The notes under the pieces: model-generated
Database searches by the model: none
The model's input: the letters and a program-made list of their open reading frames with translations, nothing else
Told to the model about the DNA's origin: nothing
Translations under genes and position numbers: made by a program
Shown here: piece by piece, positions 4,680 through 7,365 of the stretch
How the letters are laid out: each line of letters opens with the position of its first letter
Position numbering within the stretch: the stretch's first letter is position 1
Assembly (NCBI GenBank): GCA_030835065.1
Contig: JAUQWR010000546.1
Coordinates: 1 to 7,365 of the forward strand
Direction: 5' to 3'
DNA length: 7,365 nt
DNA from: Candidatus Kapaibacterium sp.
GTDB taxonomy: Bacteria; Bacteroidota; Ignavibacteria; Kapaibacteriales; UBA2268

Positions 4680-7365
4680 TTTCTCAGAATCTTATTTTTT
4701 TCAGACTCAAGAGATTATCTTATCCAATGTGGATATCGAACGAAAATTTCTTGAGTCGTTTGCTGTTTTAAGTTCTCTTATAGATAAACTTGCTGCTTCA
4801 GACGAAAAATTCTTTTCCGGATTCTATACTTCTGCTGTTTTTGTTATCGATAAATATACTTTTGATGAAAAGTTGAAATCGATGATTTTTGAAGCTAATA
4901 GAATTAGGAATAGAATTAAAAAATCAAAAATGAAACTTGAGATTAATCACTGCAAACTTGTGGTTAAATCTATTTCTTTAATTCTTAGTTCGCTTTTTGA
5001 TGTATCTGTCCCGGGACCAATTGCAGAATTTACCAGTGATTTCAATTTTAAAAAAATTGATGAACCCAAGCAAAATTTAATTGATTCTCTTAGAGTTTAT
5101 ATCAAATCGAAAAAGAAAGTCAATGTTGATGCTAAAGGTAATAAAATTTCAGTTGAGCTTATTTGTATAGATGATGAATCTAATGAATTTAATATTGTAC
5201 TTTGGGGAAGATGGACCAGGATATATGATTATATTTTTAAGAATTACTTGGTTTATTTAACTAGTCTAAGGCAAGCTGGAGAATTTTATCATAGTACTGA
5301 AGCAACATTCGTTGTGATAGAACCCGATTACTTAATTGACTCTACTTCGCTTGCTGAATGCTACTCAATGTATGGATTTATTCCTGAATTATATTTTTTG
5401 AGCCATTTTGCAAAATCTGATGATATTAGTTTAGCATTGTTTAGAGGTGTTTTAGTAAATTCTTTGTTCGATGAGCTAATTGAGAATTTTGAAGTTGATT
5501 TTGATACTGTACTAAAAAAAGCTATTATTCAAAAGCCGCTTCTATTATTTGCACTCGAAGAATCTACTAATGTCAATTTTGCTGTTCTTAGATCTGAATT
5601 AGCAAGAATATTTAATTCAATAAAAATTAGCCTTCCAAAATTTAAAACATCCATTATGTCTGTCGAACCATCATTTTTATCTCCTGAATATGGATTGCAG
5701 GGCAGACTTGACTTGCTTTTGGAGGATGAAACTAATCCTAATAGTAAGAATATTATTGAATTGAAATCGGGAAATGCTCCAAAACCTGAATACTCAATTA
5801 TGATTGATGGTCAGAAGATCTCGACTGGATTGTGGAACAATCATTATATGCAAACAATATGCTATCATTTGTTATTAGATTCAGTTTATACAGATAGAAA
5901 AGGTAATGCAACTATATTTTATGCATCAGCAAACGAATATCTGCTTCGTGATGCCCCAAACTTGAGAGAGAAAAAGCAAGAATTAATAAATGACAGGAAT
6001 TTGATTGTCGGTATTGAAAAGCAAATAATGAATCAAAAATATGAAATATTAGATAAGCTGAAAATCAATCCCGATATGCCTGATTATTTGAATAATAGTC
6101 TATTTGATTATCAATACGCCTATTCAACTTTGGATGATACAGAAAAGGCATATTATCATACATTTCTTACATTTATCTATCGTGAAATATACTTTCAAAA
6201 AATTGGCTTAAATGACGATAGTGCACGACGAAAAGGTTTTTCTTCGCTTTGGAATGATTCTTTAATTGAAAAAGAATCTACTTATTCGATTATGAAAGAT
6301 CTAAAATTGAATATCGACGAGTCTGATTTTGAAAAAAAATATCTTGTGTTCGAAAGATACAATTTAGATAATAACGATTCATTCAGAAAAGGAGACATTT
6401 GTATATTATATCCTATGATTGACAAATATTTTTCGTCTCCAATCAAAAATCAGCTTATTAGAGCCGTTGTCAAAGATATTAGCTCGTCAAAATTAACTTT
6501 ATCATTACGTAATAAAATGATTAATATTAAATTTGATGATAATCTTGTATGGGCAATCGAACCCGATCATATTGACACAGCCAATCAGACATTGTTTGCA
6601 TCTTTATATAGCTTTATCAAGGCTGAAAAAAGATTGAGATTAATGTTGTTGGGGATTATTGAACCTCAATTTTCTAATTTGCTTGAAATAAGTTATCCTG
6701 ACTTAAATGAACAAAAAAATGAAATATTAAATAGAGCAATTTCTGCCAAAGACTATTTTTTGATTCAAGGACCTCCTGGCACTGGCAAAACAAGCTATAT
6801 GATAAGATATATAATTAAGTATCTTGCCGAAAATACTACTGAGAATATACTTGTATTAGCCTATACAAATCGTGCAGTGGACGAATTATGCAATTCAATT
6901 AAAAATATTAGTGAGAATATTGAATATTTAAGACTAGGCACCAAAGATAGTTCTGAATTGTCAGAAAATATGATCGCGCACTTATCCGAAAAAATTAGTC
7001 TGAATGACTTAAAGGAAAGGATTAAAAAATGCAGAATATTTGTTTCGACAGTTACTTCTGCTCAAACCAATTCAGAAATATTTAAACTAAAAAAATTCAA
7101 TACTTTAATAATTGATGAAGCTTCACAAATATTAGAGCCACAAATTATCGGTTTGATAACCAAAGTAGATAGATTCATAATGGTAGGCGACGAAAAGCAG
7201 CTGCCTGCAGTAGTAACTCAAAATGATAGTTTTACAAGAGTCAATTCTGAAGAATTAAACAAAATTGGACTAATTGATTGTGGAAATTCATTATTTGGCA
7301 GATTGGTTCAAAATGCCAAACTGAAAGGCTACGACAAAGCCTATTCGATGTTAGAATACCAGTCG
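4660..7365 (+). CDS. Dna2-like PD-(D/E)XK nuclease and SF1B helicase (3' end outside the window)
   Basis: An open frame of 902 codons running to the window edge without a stop. Seen: a helical N-terminal region; EPDYLIDSTSLAEC (221-234), which resembles the PD-x-LI-x-x-T segment preceding the nuclease of Dna2; nuclease motifs GRLDLLLED (348-356, D351), IELKSG (E367, K369) and QTICY (398-402, QxxxY), i.e. the RecB/Cas4/Dna2-type PD-(D/E)XK set; a probable beta-barrel region about 575-640 ending in WAIEPDHID (631-639); then the helicase with Walker A GPPGTGKT (704-711), motif Ia LAYTNRAVDEL, Walker B IIDEASQ (817-823), motif III VGDEKQLPAVV (842-852) and the beginning of motif IV (EYQ) at the edge. 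Predicted role: ATP-driven unwinding combined with single-strand cleavage in DNA end resection or flap processing. It starts inside recJ (ATG 4660 or 4663). No three-Cys iron-sulfur cluster motif follows the nuclease motifs. The specific cellular role is inference; helicase polarity (5'-3' expected for SF1B) is untested. Confidence 0.9.
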   Translation, partial: MMKLFCDFSESYFFQTQEIILSNVDIERKFLESFAVLSSLIDKLAASDEKFFSGFYTSAVFVIDKYTFDEKLKSMIFEANRIRNRIKKSKMKLEINHCKLVVKSISLILSSLFDVSVPGPIAEFTSDFNFKKIDEPKQNLIDSLRVYIKSKKKVNVDAKGNKISVELICIDDESNEFNIVLWGRWTRIYDYIFKNYLVYLTSLRQAGEFYHSTEATFVVIEPDYLIDSTSLAECYSMYGFIPELYFLSHFAKSDDISLALFRGVLVNSLFDELIENFEVDFDTVLKKAIIQKPLLLFALEESTNVNFAVLRSELARIFNSIKISLPKFKTSIMSVEPSFLSPEYGLQGRLDLLLEDETNPNSKNIIELKSGNAPKPEYSIMIDGQKISTGLWNNHYMQTICYHLLLDSVYTDRKGNATIFYASANEYLLRDAPNLREKKQELINDRNLIVGIEKQIMNQKYEILDKLKINPDMPDYLNNSLFDYQYAYSTLDDTEKAYYHTFLTFIYREIYFQKIGLNDDSARRKGFSSLWNDSLIEKESTYSIMKDLKLNIDESDFEKKYLVFERYNLDNNDSFRKGDICILYPMIDKYFSSPIKNQLIRAVVKDISSSKLTLSLRNKMINIKFDDNLVWAIEPDHIDTANQTLFASLYSFIKAEKRLRLMLLGIIEPQFSNLLEISYPDLNEQKNEILNRAISAKDYFLIQGPPGTGKTSYMIRYIIKYLAENTTENILVLAYTNRAVDELCNSIKNISENIEYLRLGTKDSSELSENMIAHLSEKISLNDLKERIKKCRIFVSTVTSAQTNSEIFKLKKFNTLIIDEASQILEPQIIGLITKVDRFIMVGDEKQLPAVVTQNDSFTRVNSEELNKIGLIDCGNSLFGRLVQNAKLKGYDKAYSMLEYQS

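Overview
The window is AT-rich and looks like a chromosomal piece of a Bacteroidota-type bacterium that is anaerobic or has a ferredoxin-based metabolism. Three things point there. The VorB-type 2-oxoacid:ferredoxin oxidoreductase subunit resembles Bacteroidota VorB as I recall it. The recJ upstream region has an exact match to the Bacteroidota housekeeping promoter (TTTG, 20-nt spacer, TAAATTTG). The Dna2-like nuclease-helicase is of a kind I associate with Bacteroidota. Two minus-strand genes have strong Shine-Dalgarno sequences, which are rare in classical Bacteroidia and Flavobacteriia, so an early-branching lineage of the Ignavibacteria/Kapabacteria kind is my guess, not a demonstrated placement.

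The left half is transcribed leftwards. In transcription order it holds a membrane sensor histidine kinase (2528 to 876), a 234-nt AT-rich gap with one perfect DnaA-box sequence, a small two-cluster (2x[4Fe-4S]) ferredoxin subunit (641 to 411), and the first 122 codons of vorB (367 to the window edge). The last two are 43 nt apart and should form the start of a four-subunit vor/kor-type operon whose other subunits lie outside the window. The kinase has no adjacent response regulator in view.

The right half is transcribed rightwards: recJ (2967-4679), then an overlapping gene (4660 to the window end, still open) for a large Dna2-like protein with a PD-(D/E)XK nuclease domain and an SF1B helicase domain. 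The 20-bp overlap implies co-transcription and probably translational coupling, so RecJ and this nuclease-helicase are likely to be made together for DNA end processing or recombinational repair.

The two halves diverge from a 438-bp intergenic region (2529-2966), which carries most of the unexplained structure. On the kinase side are three short complementary segments that can form mutually exclusive RNA structures, one of which could mask the only Shine-Dalgarno-like sequence of the kinase. On the recJ side are the Bacteroidota promoter, a perfect 8-bp inverted repeat abutting it, and phased A-tracts. I found no tRNA, rRNA, CRISPR array, insertion sequence or attachment site.
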